DNA of 64,000 bases from Anomaloglossus baeobatrachus (GCF_048569485.1 NC_134358.1:550680097-550744096); one strand, 5' to 3'; shown: positions 1 through 11,769, counted from the stretch's first letter. Notes: a model not told the origin generated them from the letters alone. Program-made: numbers and translations.

Positions 1-718
1 TCCCACAAACGTGACACGCTGGTTTCTCAGGCAGCTTGTGGCATCGCTAGGAAAGAAAGACGAAAAACGAACGGCTCAGAGGAGGAGGAGGTGAGCTGTG
101 AAATCACCTACTGAGGATCGGGTATTATTTTCTGTATATAGAGGTGTTGTCAATCATTGTACAGGAGGGGGGAGAAGGTGAGCTGTGACCACCTATCGTG
201 AATGGTGGATCCTGTGTTATCTTGGTGTTACGTCATTATAATGCGGGTGGGGAGGAGGGGAGAGCGTGGGAGGGCGGGTTTGGAGACGACGCGGGGCGGG
301 CGGGTTGGGAGACGACGCGGGGCGGGCGGGTTGGGAGACGACGCGGGGCGGGCGAGTTGGGAGACGACGCGGGGCGGGCGGGAGGGGAGACGACGCGGGG
401 CGGGCGGGAGGGGAGACGACGCGGGGCGGGCGGGAGGGGAGACGACGCGGGGCGGGCGGGAGGGGAGACGACGCGGGGCGGGCGGGAGGGGAGACGACGC
501 GGGGCGAGCGGGAGGGGAGAGAGCGATCCTAAATCGAGTAACGAGCACACTCACTCATGACTATGACAACCCCTTTAAGCGCATTAAAAAAAACCTCATC
601 ACTAAATTTTTGTTAGAAGTTTTTACAAGAGATTGTCCAAAGCAGAGGACCCGATGTGTGGACGCAGGGCTGGCCGGGTCAGGGAGGGAGGAACGCAGGT
701 TTCTGACCCTCTCCATAC
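1..718 (-). other. CASD1: CASD1 intron 2 (partial) with flanking sequence
   Basis: This stretch lies 3' of CASD1 exon 2 on the minus strand, so it is the start of intron 2, beginning with the donor GTATGG at 718-713. Apart from the GC-rich 26-bp minisatellite listed separately I see no exon, RNA gene or transposon in it. Short open frames across 198-723 are by-products of the GC-rich repeat, which lacks stop codons. Confidence 0.7.
283..516. repeat. 26-bp GC-rich minisatellite, about 9 copies
   Basis: The phrase GAGACGAC recurs at 283, 309, 335, 361, 387, 413, 439, 465 and 491, an exact 26-bp spacing. The copies differ mainly at one spot (TT against AG in the GGTTGG/GGAGGG part), with the two variants in separate blocks, as expected from unequal exchange or replication slippage. 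The unit contains CpG and GC runs and no stop codon in several frames, which explains the spurious open frames on both strands. Confidence 0.95.
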
Positions 719-815
719 CTTGACTTGTATTTGTGCATCATACAGGTGTACGGCTGCCACACGTTCTCCCCCAGGAAGCGGCCGCTGGATATGAGGTATC
801 CGCACGTGTCATCTC
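719..815 (-). CDS. CASD1: CASD1 exon 2 (N-acetylneuraminate 9-O-acetyltransferase)
   Basis: CASD1 moves acetyl groups from acetyl-CoA onto sialic acid (as CMP-Neu5Ac) in the Golgi lumen. This exon encodes DDTCGYLISSGRFLGENVWQ and continues into PYTCMMHKYKS, which matches the human protein from memory (SCEYLLSSGRFLGEKVWQP, then CMMHKYK). It is the start of the lumenal SGNH-hydrolase-like domain just after the first membrane helix. The acceptor is preceded by a pyrimidine-rich TTTCTTCCTAG, and the donor reads AAG|GTATGG at 718. Exon 1 ends in phase 1; using the inner AG (exon start 815) completes a glycine as in human, while the outer AG (818) would add one residue, so this is a NAGNAG acceptor. 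Length 97 nt, leaving phase 2. The catalytic serine motif lies in a later exon beyond the window. Confidence 0.9.
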
Positions 816-1265
816 CTGCTAGGAAGAAACATAAGAGGGTATTAGCCAAGTTACATCCCTGACAGCCACGTAACCAGCGGGGACAACTCTACGACACCAA
901 AAAATGGGGCAGCTTTTCTTGGACCTGGTTTTGAAAAGAAGGGAATTTTGTTTACTTACCGTAAATTCCTTTTCTTCTACCTCCAATTGGGAGACCCAGA
1001 CAATTGGGTGTATAGCTACTGCCTCCGGAGGCCACACAAAGTATTACACTCAAAAGTGTAAACCCCTCCCCTCTGCTATACACCCTCCCGTGCATCACGG
1101 GCTCCTCAGTTTTGGTGCAAAAGCAGGAAGGAGGAAACTTATAAATTGGTCTAAGGTAAATTCAATCCGAAGGATGTTCGGAGAACTGAAACCATGACCA
1201 AGAACAATTCACTCTGAACAACATGTGAACACAAAGAATAACAGCCCGAAGGGAACAGGGGCGGG

Positions 1266-1366
1266 TGCTGGGTCTCCCAATTGGAGCTAGAAGAAAAGGA
1301 ATTTACGGTAAGTAAACAAAATTCCCTTCTTCTTTGTCGCTCCATTGGGAGACCCAGACAATTGGG
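1266..1366. repeat. DIRS internal complementary region
   Basis: Bases 1266-1329 are the reverse complement of the element's left end (from 938, GAAGGGAATTTTG), and 1330-1366 repeat the terminal sequence found at the right end (CTTTGTCGCTCCATTGGG). Both element ends are therefore represented side by side, as expected for the internal complementary region that DIRS elements are thought to use in making circular DNA. Confidence 0.8.
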
Positions 1367-4300
1367 ACGTCCAAAAGCAGTCCCTGGGTGGGTAAAAGAA
1401 TACCTCGTAATAGAGCCGTAAAACGGCCCCTTCCTACAGGTGGGCAACCTCCGCCTGAAGGACTCGGCTACCTAAGCTGGCATCTGCCGAGCGTAGATAT
1501 GCACTAGATAGTGCTCCGTGAAAGCGTGCAGACTCAACCAGTTAGTCGCCTGACACACCTGCTGAGCCGTAGCCTGGTGCAGCAACGCCCAGGACGCACC
1601 CACGGCTCTGGTAGAATGGGCCTTCAGCCTTGAAGGAACCGGAAGCCCAGCAGAACGGTAGGCTTCAAGAATTGGTTCCTTGATCCACCGAGCCAAGTTG
1701 ACTTGGGAGCTTGCGACCCTTTACGCTGGTCAGCGACAAGGACAAGAGCGCATCCAAGCGGCGCAGGAGCGCCGTACAAGAATGTAGAGTCTGAGTGCTC
1801 TCACCAGACCTAACAAGTGCAAATCCTTTTCACGTTGGTGAACCGGATGAGACCAACAGAAGGTAAGAAGATATCCTGATTGAGATGAACAGAGGATACC
1901 ACCTTCGGGAGAAATTCCAGAACCGAATGCAGAACCAGCTTGTCCTGGTGCAACCCCAGGAAGGGGGACTTTACATGACAGCGCTGTTATGTCAGACACT
2001 CTGCGGAGTGACGTGACTACCACTAGGAAGACCACGCTCTGCGAAGGCGTGAAAGAGAATATCCCTCATTGGCTCGAAGGGTGGATTCTGAAGAGCCGGT
2101 ATCACCCTGTTCCGATTCCAGGGTTCTAGCCGACGCTTGTAAGGAGGGACTATATGGCAAACCCCCTGCAGGACCGTGCGTACCTGAGGGAGTTTGGCTA
2201 GACGCTTTTGAAACACAAACACAGAAAGCGTCGAAACTTGTCCCTTAAGGGAACCGAGAGACAACCCCTTTTCCATTCTGGATTGAAGGAAGGACAGAAG
2301 TGGCAAGGCGAATGGCCAGAGAGTAAAACTCTGATCAGAGCACCAGGATAAGAAGATCTTCCACGTCCTGTGGTAGATCTTGGCGGACGTTGGTTTCTTG
2401 GCCTGTCTCATAGTGGCCATGACCTCTTGAGATAACCCTGAAGACGCTAGGATCCAGTACTCAATGGCTACGCAGTCAGGTTGAGGGTCGCAGAATTCAG
2501 AATGCGTCTGCCGCCAGAGCTCTGTGATCTTGAGAACGTGCCATGAATGCCGGGACCTTGTTGTTGTGCCGGGACGCCAATAGGTCGACGTCCGGCTTCC
2601 CCCAGCGGCAACAATCTCTTGAAACACGACCGGTCGAAGAGACCATTCCCCTGCGTCCATGCCCTGGCGACTGAGAAAGTCTACTTCCCAGTTTTCTACG
2701 CCCGGGATGTGAACTGCGGAGATGGTGGAGGCTGTGGCTTCCACCCAAAGCAGAATCCGCCGGACTTGCTGGAAGGCTTGACGACTGCTTGTGCCGCCTT
2801 GGTGGTTGATGTATGCCACCGCCGTGGCGTTGTCCGACTGAATTCGGATCTGCCTGCCTTCCAGCCATGGCTGGAACGCTATTAGGGCTAGAACACTGCC
2901 CTTATCTCCAGAACATTGATCTGGAGGGGGGACTCTGCTGAGTCCATGTACCCTGAGCCCTGTGGTGGAGGAAGACTCCCTGACAGACTCGCGTCCGCCG
3001 TGACCACAGCCCAGGATGTGGGCAGGAAGGATTTTTCCTTCGACAAGAGTGGGAAGAAGCCACCACTGAAGGGAGGCCATGGCTGCCCGAGAAGGAGCAA
3101 CGTTCTTGTCGAGGGACGTCGATTTGCTGTCCCATTTGCGGAGAACGTCCCATTAAGGTGGGCGCAGATGACTCTGCGCAAACGGAGCTGCCTCCATTGC
3201 TGCCACCAACTTCTCTAGGAAGTGCATGAGGCGCCTCAAGGGTGTGACTGGGCTCGAAGGAACGATTGCACTCTGTCTGAAGTGAACGCTGTTTGTCCAG
3301 CGGAAGCTTCACTATCGCTGAGAGAGTATGAAACTCCATGCCGAGATATGTCAGTGATTGGGCCGGTGTCAATTTTGACTTTAGGAAAAATTGATGAACC
3401 ACTCGAATCTCTGGAGAGTCTTAGAGCAATGTTCAGGCTGTGTTGGCATGCCATCCGAGAGGGGGCCTTGACCAGCAGATTGCCTGAGAGAGTAGGACCG
3501 CTACCACCGTTGTCATGACCTTGGTGAAGGCCCGTAGGGCTGTCACCAGGCCGAAAGTTAGTGCCACGAACTGAAGGTGTTCGTTCCCTATGGCGAAGCG
3601 CAGGAAGCGCTGATATTCTGGTACAATCGGCACGTGGAAATAAGCATCCCTGATGTCGATTGATGCTAGGAAACCTCCTTGGGCCCTCAAAGGTGATGGC
3701 AAGCGGAGAGATTCCATCCGGAACCGTCAGGTTCTCAGTCCGTTGAGCCGTGCGAAGTCCAGAACGGGGCGGAGTGACCCGTCCTATCTGGTACCACGAA
3801 CAAGCTGGAGCAAAAAGCCGCGACTACGTTCTTGAAGGGGAACGAGGATCGCAACTCCTCCTGCCTTTGGAGTGTTCACCGTGCATCGGCTCGCTCGGGG
3901 GACGGAGATGCTGTGAAACAACGAGTCGGAGGACGAGAACTGAGCTCTATCCTGTGACCGTAAGACAGAATGTCTCCTACATCGGTCTTGGACATGTGGG
4001 GACCACTCCCCTGACCTGGACCGCCATGCAGAAAGGGTTCTCTGTGCACGGCGGAGGATGAAATACCACCGCCTGAGACGTCAAGACGCTAATTGCGGAG
4101 CACAGGATGACAGCATTGATCTGAGACAGAGCAGCTGAGATAGCCTGGAGTGCCCACCCCTGCAAAGGCTGGGGCAACGGACGCGCCTATGGCTTCATAG
4201 ATGGATCCCATTAGGAGTTCTATCTGTCTGTTTTTGGCATTCTTGAGCGAGGACCCGCCAGCCACTGCTACTACTGATCTAGCCGCCAGTCCGAGACTGG

Positions 4301-4879
4301 CGGGCACCTTATGACACTGAGCCGAAACCTTAACAACGTCAGAGGGGAAGGGACAACGTGTTATAAGGCGTTCAGTAAAACGCTTGTCCGGGAAGGTGTG
4401 CTTCTGGACAAAATCTGTGAAGCCTTGAGAGCCACGTCCGGACAGAGTCCTGGGTTGCGACCTCCGCCCCATCCTCTAGAGAGTCCTAAAGCTGAGACCC
4501 TAGAAGTCAGGGAAGATTCCAAGCAAGGCTGCTTAGCCGGACTGGGACTGCGGTTCGTGCTGGAGTTTACCACGTAATAACTAGAGGCCACCCCAGGAAC
4601 ACGCTTCGTCGCAGACCGAGGGAGGCCTGGGGCGATCCCGCAGTGCCCGGGGCCTGTGTAAGGGGCCGGTCTGGACTGCAAACTCCTAGTCTCTTAGCCG
4701 ACCATTTGTCCATAGCCTGAGACATGGATAGTGAAAATGACCCAGAGAGTTTCTCAGCAAGGCTGTAACTCTGTCCCTGCCGCCTGGACAGGGAACGCCG
4801 GCGAAGCTCAACCAGTGAAACTGCATTCAAACATTATATAGCCATATATACAGTGTATCACATATACAGTTCATCACTC

Positions 4880-5478
4880 TAGGGGGCCCAGCATCGAGAA
4901 GAAGCCCCCTGGTGTACCGACCCTGAAGCAGTATGTGCTGCTGAAAACATGGCTGTCGGCGTGTACAGTGGAGGGGGGAGCCGTGGGCTTAACCCCGAAA
5001 ATGCGGGAATCTGGTGCCCTGAGCGAAACGTGAGGGAGGCGGAGGACAGCCAAGTGTGCTCCAGCCGTCACTGCTAGCCTCCTACTGACCATCCCGCCCT
5101 TCCCCCTGACTGGCAGGGCCAGGGACGGGAGGTTAAGGCGCTAGGCCGTAAAAAACCGGGAACTAAAGTTACAGACCGCGGCCGGCAAGCAGGCGCGGTC
5201 GGCGTGGTAGTCGCCGAGTCTGAGGCGAAGCTGCTCTCTGCACCGTCCCCAAGGGGACACTGAGTCCTTGAGGGGATCCGTTCCGTAGCGTGATTAGTGA
5301 GGGGGGCGGAGAACAGCGAAGTGTGCTCCGGCCCTCACTGTCGGCGTCAGCCCGACTGTCCCGCCCTTCCTCCTGACTGGCAGGTCCGGGGGTGGTATAA
5401 TGATTGAACAGTGCCCGGGGCTGGACTGTAAGGCTTCTCTAGGAGTAGCCAAAAATCAACAGTGCGACCATACTACAA

Positions 5479-5538
<60 letters not shown>

Positions 5539-6010
5539 TTCGGCACTCAGTGGGGCCAGCACCTCAGGTGCTGCTTACCGACCGCTCACAGCGGTTGTGT
5601 GATCACCAGAATCCGTGCCCAGGCCCCCCTGGAGTTGTCTCTCCTCTGCAGCGTCAGAAGTGCTGACAGTAATGGCTGCCGGCGTTCTGTGGGGAGGAGG
5701 GGGCCGTGGGCGTGCCCTAGAAAGTGCGGGAATCCAGTGCCCCACTGTGCTGAGTGAGGGGGGAGGAGGATACAGAGTATGCTCCAGCCCTCAGTGCTGC
5801 CGTCCTGTGCAGCGTCCCGCCCTTCCCCTGACTGGCAGGCCTGTGGGCGGGAATAAGCGAAACTAGGCCGCAAAAGCCGGGGACTAAAGTTATAAGCGCG
5901 GCCGGCAAATAAGCACGGCCGGCGCGGTAGTCCCCGGCGCACTAACACACCCAGCAATGCTGCAGTGTGTATGGCACAAGCGCTGCATGCGCGGTCCCCA
6001 CGGGGACACA
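4880..6010. repeat. Diverged tandem segments in the DIRS leader
   Basis: Three related blocks occur at about 4880-5265, 5270-5400 (partial) and 5545-6010. Shared landmarks are a GC-rich CGCGGCCGGCAA stretch near 5177 and 5898, a GGGACTAAAGTTA-like stretch, and the CCC..GGGGACAC stretch near 5245 and 5998. They lie between the terminal repeat and the coding part of the DIRS element and could be repeated promoter or leader modules. The middle spacing holds an AT dinucleotide run. Confidence 0.6.
5481..5534. repeat. AT dinucleotide microsatellite
   Basis: An uninterrupted run of alternating A and T of about 54 bases, inside the leader of the DIRS element. Confidence 0.97.
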
Positions 6011-6503
6011 GAGTACCTTACAGTAGCAGGGCCTTGTCCCTGACGATACCCGGCTCCTGTCCAGCCGATTCCCCAGGGGCTGCGGAGGGAGCACGGTCCC
6101 AGTGCCTGGAGACCGATTAGGATCCCACTTCACCCAGAGCCCTAAAGGGATGGGGAAGGAAAACAGCATGTGGCTCCTGCCTATGTACCCGCAATAGGTA
6201 CCTCAACCTTAACAACACCGCCGACCAGAGTGGGGTGAGAAGGGAGCATGCTGGGGGCCCTATATGGGCCCTCTTTTCTTCCATCCGACCTAGTCAGCAG
6301 CTGCTGCTGACTAAGATGTGGAGCTATGCGTGGATGTCTGCCTCCTTCGCACAAAGCATAAAAACTGAGGAGCCCGTGATGCACGGGAGGGTGTATAGCA
6401 GAGGGGAGGGGTTTACACTTTTGAGTGTAATACTTTGTGTGGCCTCCGGAGGCAGTAGCTATACACCCAATTGTCTGGGTCTCCCCAATGGAGCGACAAA
6501 GAA

Positions 6504-7105
6504 ATAGAGGGGATCCCATGCTGATTTTTTTAATTATTTGAAGAAAGTGGGGAAGGGCCATGGTTATTTGGCAATTCACAGCTGTCATCAACCCCATATA
6601 TCACCCCGTTTGCCACAGGAGAAGGGCAATGGGAAGAGAAGAGTACAGCAGCACTTCTGGGGCGGCAATGGGCAGCTATTTTTAGGCTGCGAAGGTTGAA
6701 ATAACCATGGCCCTTCCCACCCTAATAATATCAGCCCTCAGTTGTTTCTTGGCAGGTTTTGCAAAAATGAGGGGGGGGGGGGGGGGGGGCACCCTATGCC
6801 GTTTTTATAAATTATCTTGTCAAATAATTTAAAAAAAAAAAAAATCAGTGAGTGATCCCCCATATTTTTCAGAACCAGCCAAGGGATCGCTGACAGCCGA
6901 GGGTCGCAGCCAGCATGGTCAGTAAAAAAAAAAAAATGGACGTCTCCGTGTGGAGCACATGGAGAAACGGATTATACATGTGAACACACTGTCGGTGTGA
7001 AGCTCTCTATTGACTTTAATTAGTTTGTATGTGAACGTGTCTCCGGTACGTGTGAAAATGGACTCCACATGGATCAGAAACTTGGATGTGTAAAGGGGGC
7101 CTTAG
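6504..7105. mobile_element. Fragment of a long-inverted-repeat DNA transposon
   Basis: The start matches, in reverse complement, the internal part of the element at about 27590-27650 (GGGGATCCCA next to an A/T-rich stretch), and the phrases AACCATGGCCCTTCCC and AATATCAGCCC recur at 17.9, 18.8, 22.3 and 27.5 kb. The right end (about 6940-7105) is the reverse complement of the outer repeat seen at 17652-17810, ending in GGGGGCCTTA. Its left part is not visible beyond the DIRS insertion. A run of about 19 G lies at 6772-6790. No transposase is seen, so it is non-autonomous; I cannot assign the superfamily. Confidence 0.6.
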
Positions 7106-8370
7106 GCAAAATGGAAAGGGGTGAGGGATCATTAATACACGGCGGTTCTGCTCCCAGCACATTCTGCAGAGATGGGCCACGGCTGTCAATGATTTTCAGG
7201 CCACCTCAACGAGCCGATCGCCTGATGACCATCGGACCATCGCTGGGAAGGAGTTTGGAAAGTTACAGGTTTGTGTTAATAAACCGGATTTTTGGACTGC
7301 ATCTTCTAGTCTATAGCCAGAGGAGCGCAGCAGCGCCAAACCCTATAGGTCAGGCACAAAGCTCATAATGTGCCCTTAAAAGACAAGATCCATCAACACA
7401 CAATGGCGTGAGATCAAGCTAAAGGCTGTTAAAATAAATAAAAAACATGAAATAAGATTGTTAAAGGGTATAGTTATAAACAGATATATACCCTATAGTT
7501 ATAAACAGGTATTGTCGGATAGAATGGTTTTGCAATTTGCTGCTTATTACAATTTGCAGCCGTTCTTGAGCTATTAATGCTTTTGTTTACAAATTGTTGT
7601 CTTGGAAACCGACCACCGACCTGTGCTAAACAACAGAGCAGGCGCAGCGTCTACAAGCTCTTTCCAAGCCTTGCGTGTTACGACTGAATCCACCCGACCG
7701 CTTCCTTTGAGTGGACAGAGTGTTCACACGGCGCTCTGCCCAATCATTGAGCCAACTGTGCAGCAGTTCAAAGTGACGTCTACCCCACCACTCCCAGTAC
7801 AAGTTTTAATTGGTATACAAATATAGATATAACAAGTTCAGAATGTAATTGAGGGAACGCTGTCGCCTGGTGATTCCGATGACGCCAATGACAGCCCCAA
7901 ATGAAATGTAAAGATGGAGGATGACAAAGACAGGAACCGGCTGTGGGGTGCAAGGATCTCATCGCAGACCCGGGGGGCTTCACCAGGTAGCAGGGGGCTG
8001 TGCTGCACCAGGTGGCCCCCCTGTACCAAATACAACAACAATCCATTATAAGGGGTGAGCGGACTTGGTTGTCTACCTCCGAGGACAATTTCTATTATTT
8101 CTCATTAAATGCACGGATTGTTTTCTTGCTGGGTTTTATATGTTTGCGTTCTGCTTTTACAGACTCTTTGTTACCCTGCAGAACATTCAACTTTGATGTG
8201 GTCTGTGGTCTTCATATCCTCAACGCCCCGCGTCACCTTCATGACCCACACGCATGTGAGCAGAGAAAAAAAAAGGACTCTTGGAAGAAGGGGAGAAAAA
8301 GTAATAGCGTGCAAAAATTAGATATTGCCTCATATTTAAAGGGGGAGCTGTGACTACACATTACAGCGCC
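7106..8370. other. Intron sequence without recognisable features
   Basis: About 1.3 kb of unique-looking CASD1 intron 1. Open frames here are short, unsupported by splice sites, and match nothing I know. Confidence 0.5.
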
Positions 8371-10430
8371 AGTGTTTGCGCTGAGCGACCTCCGAGACCC
8401 AACCGACCTGCATGATCTCCTTGACCAGGGAGCCCTCTGTACCCTACGCACCCGGCGCACACCTTCTGTGACCCGCACATCTTCCACCACCGACGTGCCC
8501 TCCATACCCTCCGCTACTCACATGCCCTCCCCAACCCAAGCATCCTCTGTGACCCATGCATCCCCCACAACCAGTGTGCCCTCCATACCCTCCACGACCC
8601 ATGCATCCCCACAACCAGTGTGCCCTCCATACCCTCCACGACCCATGCATCCCCACAACCAGTGTGCCCTCCATACCCTCCACGACCCATGCACCCCCCA
8701 CAACCAGTGTGCCCTCCATACCCTCCACGACCCATGCACCCCCCACAACCAGTGTGCCCTCCATACCCTCCACGACCCATGCACCCCCCACAACCAGTGT
8801 GCCCTCCATACCCTCCACGACCCATGCACCCCCCACAACCAGTGTGCCCTCCATACCCTCCACGACCCATGCATCCCCACAACCAGTGTGCCCTCCATAC
8901 CCTCCACGACCCATGCATCCCCACAACCAGTGTGCCCTCCATACCCTCCACGACCCATGCATCCCCACAACCAGTGTGCCCTCCATACCCTCCACGACCC
9001 ATGCATCCCCACAACCAGTGTGCCCTCCATACCCTCCACGACCCATGCATCCCCACAACCAGTGTGCCCTCCATACCCTCCACGACCCATGCACCCCCCA
9101 CAACCAGTGTGCCCTCCATACCCTCCACGACCCATGCACCCCCCACAACCAGTGTGCCCTCCATACCCTCCACGACCCATGCATCCCCACAACCAGTGTG
9201 CCCTCCATACCCTCCACGACCCATGCATCCCCACAACCAGTGTGCCCTCCATACCCTCCACGACCCATGCATCCCCCACAACCAGTGTGCCCTCCATACC
9301 CTCCACGACCCATGCATCCCCCACAACCAGTGTGCCCTCCATACCCTCCACGACCCATGCATCCCCACAACCAGTGTGCCCTCCATACCCTCCACGACCC
9401 ATGCATCCCCACAACCAGTGTGCCCTCCATACCCTCCACGACCCATGCACCCCCCACAACCAGTGTGCCCTCCATACCCTCCACGACCCATGCACCCCCC
9501 ACAACCAGTGTGCCCTCCATACCCTCCACGACCCATGCACCCCCCACAACCAGTGTGCCCTCCATACCCTCCACGACCCATGCACCCCCCACAACCAGTG
9601 TGCCCTCCATACCCTCCACGACCCATGCATCCCCCACAACCAGTGTGCCCTCCATACCCTCCACGACCCATGCATCCCCACAACCAGTGTGCCCTCCATA
9701 CCCTCCACGACCCATGCATCCTCACAACCAGTGTGCCCTCCATACCCTCCACGACCCATGCACCCCCCACAACCAGTGTGCCCTCCATACCCTCCACGAC
9801 CCATGCACCCCCCACAACCAGTGTGCCCTCCATACCCTCCACGACCCATGCATCCCCACAACCAGTGTGCCCTCCATACCCTCCACGACCCATGCATCCC
9901 CACAACCAGTGTGCCCTCCATACCCTCCACGACCCATGCATCTCCACAACCAGTGTGCCCTCCATACCCTCCACGACCCATGCACCCCCCACAACCAGTG
10001 TGCCCTCCATACCCTCCACGACCCATGCACCCCCCACAACCAGTGTGCCCTCCATACCCTCCACGACCCATGCACCCCCCACAACCAGTGTGCCCTCCAT
10101 ACCCTCCACGACCCATGCACCCCCCACAACCAGTGTGCCCTCCATACCCTCCACGACCCATGCATCGCCACAACCAGTGTGCCCTCCATACCCTCCACGA
10201 CCCATGCACCCCCCACAACCAGTGTGCCCTCCATACCCTCCACGACCCATGCATCGCCACAACCAGTGTGCCCTCCATACCCTCCACGACCCATGCATCC
10301 CCCACAACCAGTGTGTCCTCCATACCCTCTGCAACCCACAGGCCCTCCTTAACTTGTGCGCCCTCAACAACTTGCACCCACCCTCTGCGACCCACGCGCC
10401 CTCCTCATAATAAAGCGGCTCTGCAACAGC
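8371..10430. repeat. 44/45-bp minisatellite, about 39 units
   Basis: The core at about 8556-10320 repeats a unit built of CCCTCCATACCCTCCACGAC, CCATGCATCC or CCATGCACCCC, then CACAACCAGTGTG. Two length classes differ by one C (44 and 45 bp). Degenerate, older copies flank the core at 8371-8555 and 10321-10430. The unit has no stop codon in any frame, so long open frames (up to 688 codons) cross it on both strands and all read as simple peptide repeats. No splice sites, start context or conserved domain support a gene; it is intronic to CASD1. Confidence 0.95.
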
Positions 10431-10865
10431 GATTTTAACCCTTTCTTGCTGTGGACAAATTTCTGCAATTTTTCCTTCCCTTCATCCAACTGCCATAATT
10501 TTCTTTTCATTGTCCGTTCACGACGTATGAGGATTTGTTTTTCTGTTTGTTTTTTTTTTCCTGTTTTTTTTTCTGACACTGGCCACTTTATACATGGACA
10601 GAAAAGAGGGGGAAGAAAAAAATAAAAAAAAATAAAATTAAAATCGCAATCCCCCCTGATTTTTGCGTTTGGTTCTTGTGACATCGTTCGTTGTGTGATT
10701 TTTTTTTTTAATTACTGGAAAAAAAAAAGAAAACATTCATTTAAAATAAAAACATACATGTGGCTGTTTTCTGCAGCCAGGCGGTGCGGTCTGTATTTTC
10801 GGGCGCCGTTCATCTCTGTTTATGGCGTTTTCTCTGGCGGTGCGGTTATCGTGACTACAGCAGAT
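10431..10865. other. A/T-rich intron sequence
   Basis: Contains long T and A runs (10550-10640, 10700-10750) and nothing else that I recognise. It separates two minisatellites in CASD1 intron 1. Confidence 0.5.
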
Positions 10866-11150
10866 CACGACGCTGAGCGAGCGCAACCGAGACACACGAC
10901 GCTGAACGAGCGCAACCGAGACACACGACGCTGAGCGAGCGCAACCGAGACACACGACGCTGAGCGAGCGCAACCGAGACACACGACGCTGAGCGAGCGC
11001 AACCAAGACACACGACGCTGAACGAGCGCAACCGAGACACACGACGCTGAGCGAGCGCAACCGACACACGCTGTGCGAGCGCAACCGACACACGCTGTGC
11101 GAGCGCAACCGACACACGCTGTGCGAGCGCAACCGACACACGCTGACTTT
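10866..11150 (-). repeat. 29-bp then 24-bp minisatellite (GTTGC family, reversed)
   Basis: GACGCTGA recurs every 29 bp from 10869 for about seven units, followed by four 24-bp units with CGACACACGCTGTGCGAGCG. Read on the minus strand the unit is GTTGCGCTCGCTCAGCGTC plus a variable tail, which is the same motif as the much larger plus-strand arrays at 13.97-17.65 kb and 27.8-28.8 kb. Confidence 0.92.
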
Positions 11151-11202
11151 TTGGGACAAGCCACCTACTACAGATGAGGCTCACATGACTGGGTAAACAG
11201 CT

Positions 11203-11275
11203 GTCGCCATGACGCCCGGCACATCGCCATGACGCCCGGCACATCGCCATGACGCCCGGCACATCGCCATGACAT
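11203..11275. repeat. 20-bp tandem repeat, 3-4 copies
   Basis: The 20-bp unit CGCCATGACGCCCGGCACAT repeats three times from about 11205, with a fourth partial and diverged copy. Confidence 0.9.
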
Positions 11276-11630
11276 CTGGGTCATTGCCGCCAACCTACAT
11301 CTGAATCATTGGCGAAGGTCACATGACAACAGTAGACACAACTTTATCGACAACGATGATCGTTAACGACCTACAACCACTTCTAACCAATGGAGAGCGC
11401 GGTGTTTGATGCAGGCGGTTATTACACCCCACATATGTCTATACAGGGGGGCTACTGTCGTGATAGAAGCGCTTGTCCTCCTGTCACGATATATGAGCAG
11501 ATACAGGCAAGGAAGGAGGAGCAGAGCTGTCACCACAGGGGGAGGGAGGGAGGGGGAGCTGTCACGATAGCAGCAGGTGGAGCTGTCACGACACCACACA
11601 GGGTGACACTGATGATAATGGAGCACTCAC

Positions 11631-11769
11631 CGTGAGACGAGAGTCCCCAGAACACGGCATGGCAGGCGGAGACGAGCAGCGCCGCCCCCAGCGCCAGCAG
11701 CTTGGCATTCCTCACACTGAAGTGCTGGTTGATTTCCCGCTTGCCCAGGTTGTAGGCCAGGGCCGCCAT
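11631..11769 (-). CDS. CASD1: CASD1 exon 1 coding part
   Basis: First coding exon of the Golgi sialate O-acetyltransferase. It begins MAALAYNLGKREINQHF, which matches the human CASD1 start (MAALAYNLGKREINHYF) from memory, then continues into a hydrophobic run of about 18 residues (LLALGAALLVSACHAVF) that is the first membrane helix/signal anchor. The ATG sits in a strong context (GCCAAGATGG) in a GC-rich region. The exon ends TCTCACG|GTGAGT with a consensus donor at 11630, in phase 1, compatible with the exon 2 acceptor at 815. The same frame stays open upstream through the 5' region and the neighbouring minisatellite, but the conserved start and strong context favour 11769. Confidence 0.92.

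Larger units (their letters stand above)
938..6503 (-). mobile_element. DIRS-type tyrosine-recombinase retroelement, decayed
   Basis: Fossil element of about 5.6 kb on the minus strand. Parts in transcript order: terminal repeat (about 6503-6240), a leader with internally repeated segments (about 6010-4880), a gag-like region (about 4830-4090), reverse transcriptase (about 3720-2900, with DIRDAYFHVPI), DIRS-type RNase H (about 2900-2600, with QSDNATAVAYINHQGG), tyrosine recombinase (about 2560-1470, with HSTRAVGASWA), internal complementary region (1266-1366) and the second terminal repeat (about 1130-938). The two terminal repeats are inverted relative to each other, which separates DIRS from LTR elements. 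There are many breaks, so it is old and inactive. It sits in CASD1 intron 1 and appears inserted into a long-inverted-repeat transposon, whose internal sequence resumes at 6504. Confidence 0.88.
816..11630 (-). other. CASD1: CASD1 intron 1 (10.8 kb)
   Basis: The interval runs from the GTGAGT donor after exon 1 (11630) to the AG acceptor before exon 2. It is filled by a DIRS element in the same orientation as the gene, a transposon fragment and three minisatellites, each listed separately. I found no further conserved exon inside it; human exon 1 and exon 2 peptides are adjacent, so none is expected. Much of its length therefore looks like later insertion and repeat growth. Confidence 0.85.

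Noticed and set aside
8372-10438. 688-codon plus-strand open frame and equally long minus-strand frames
   Set aside because: All are a 44/45-bp minisatellite lacking stop codons; the peptide is pure repeat and the site is intronic to CASD1.
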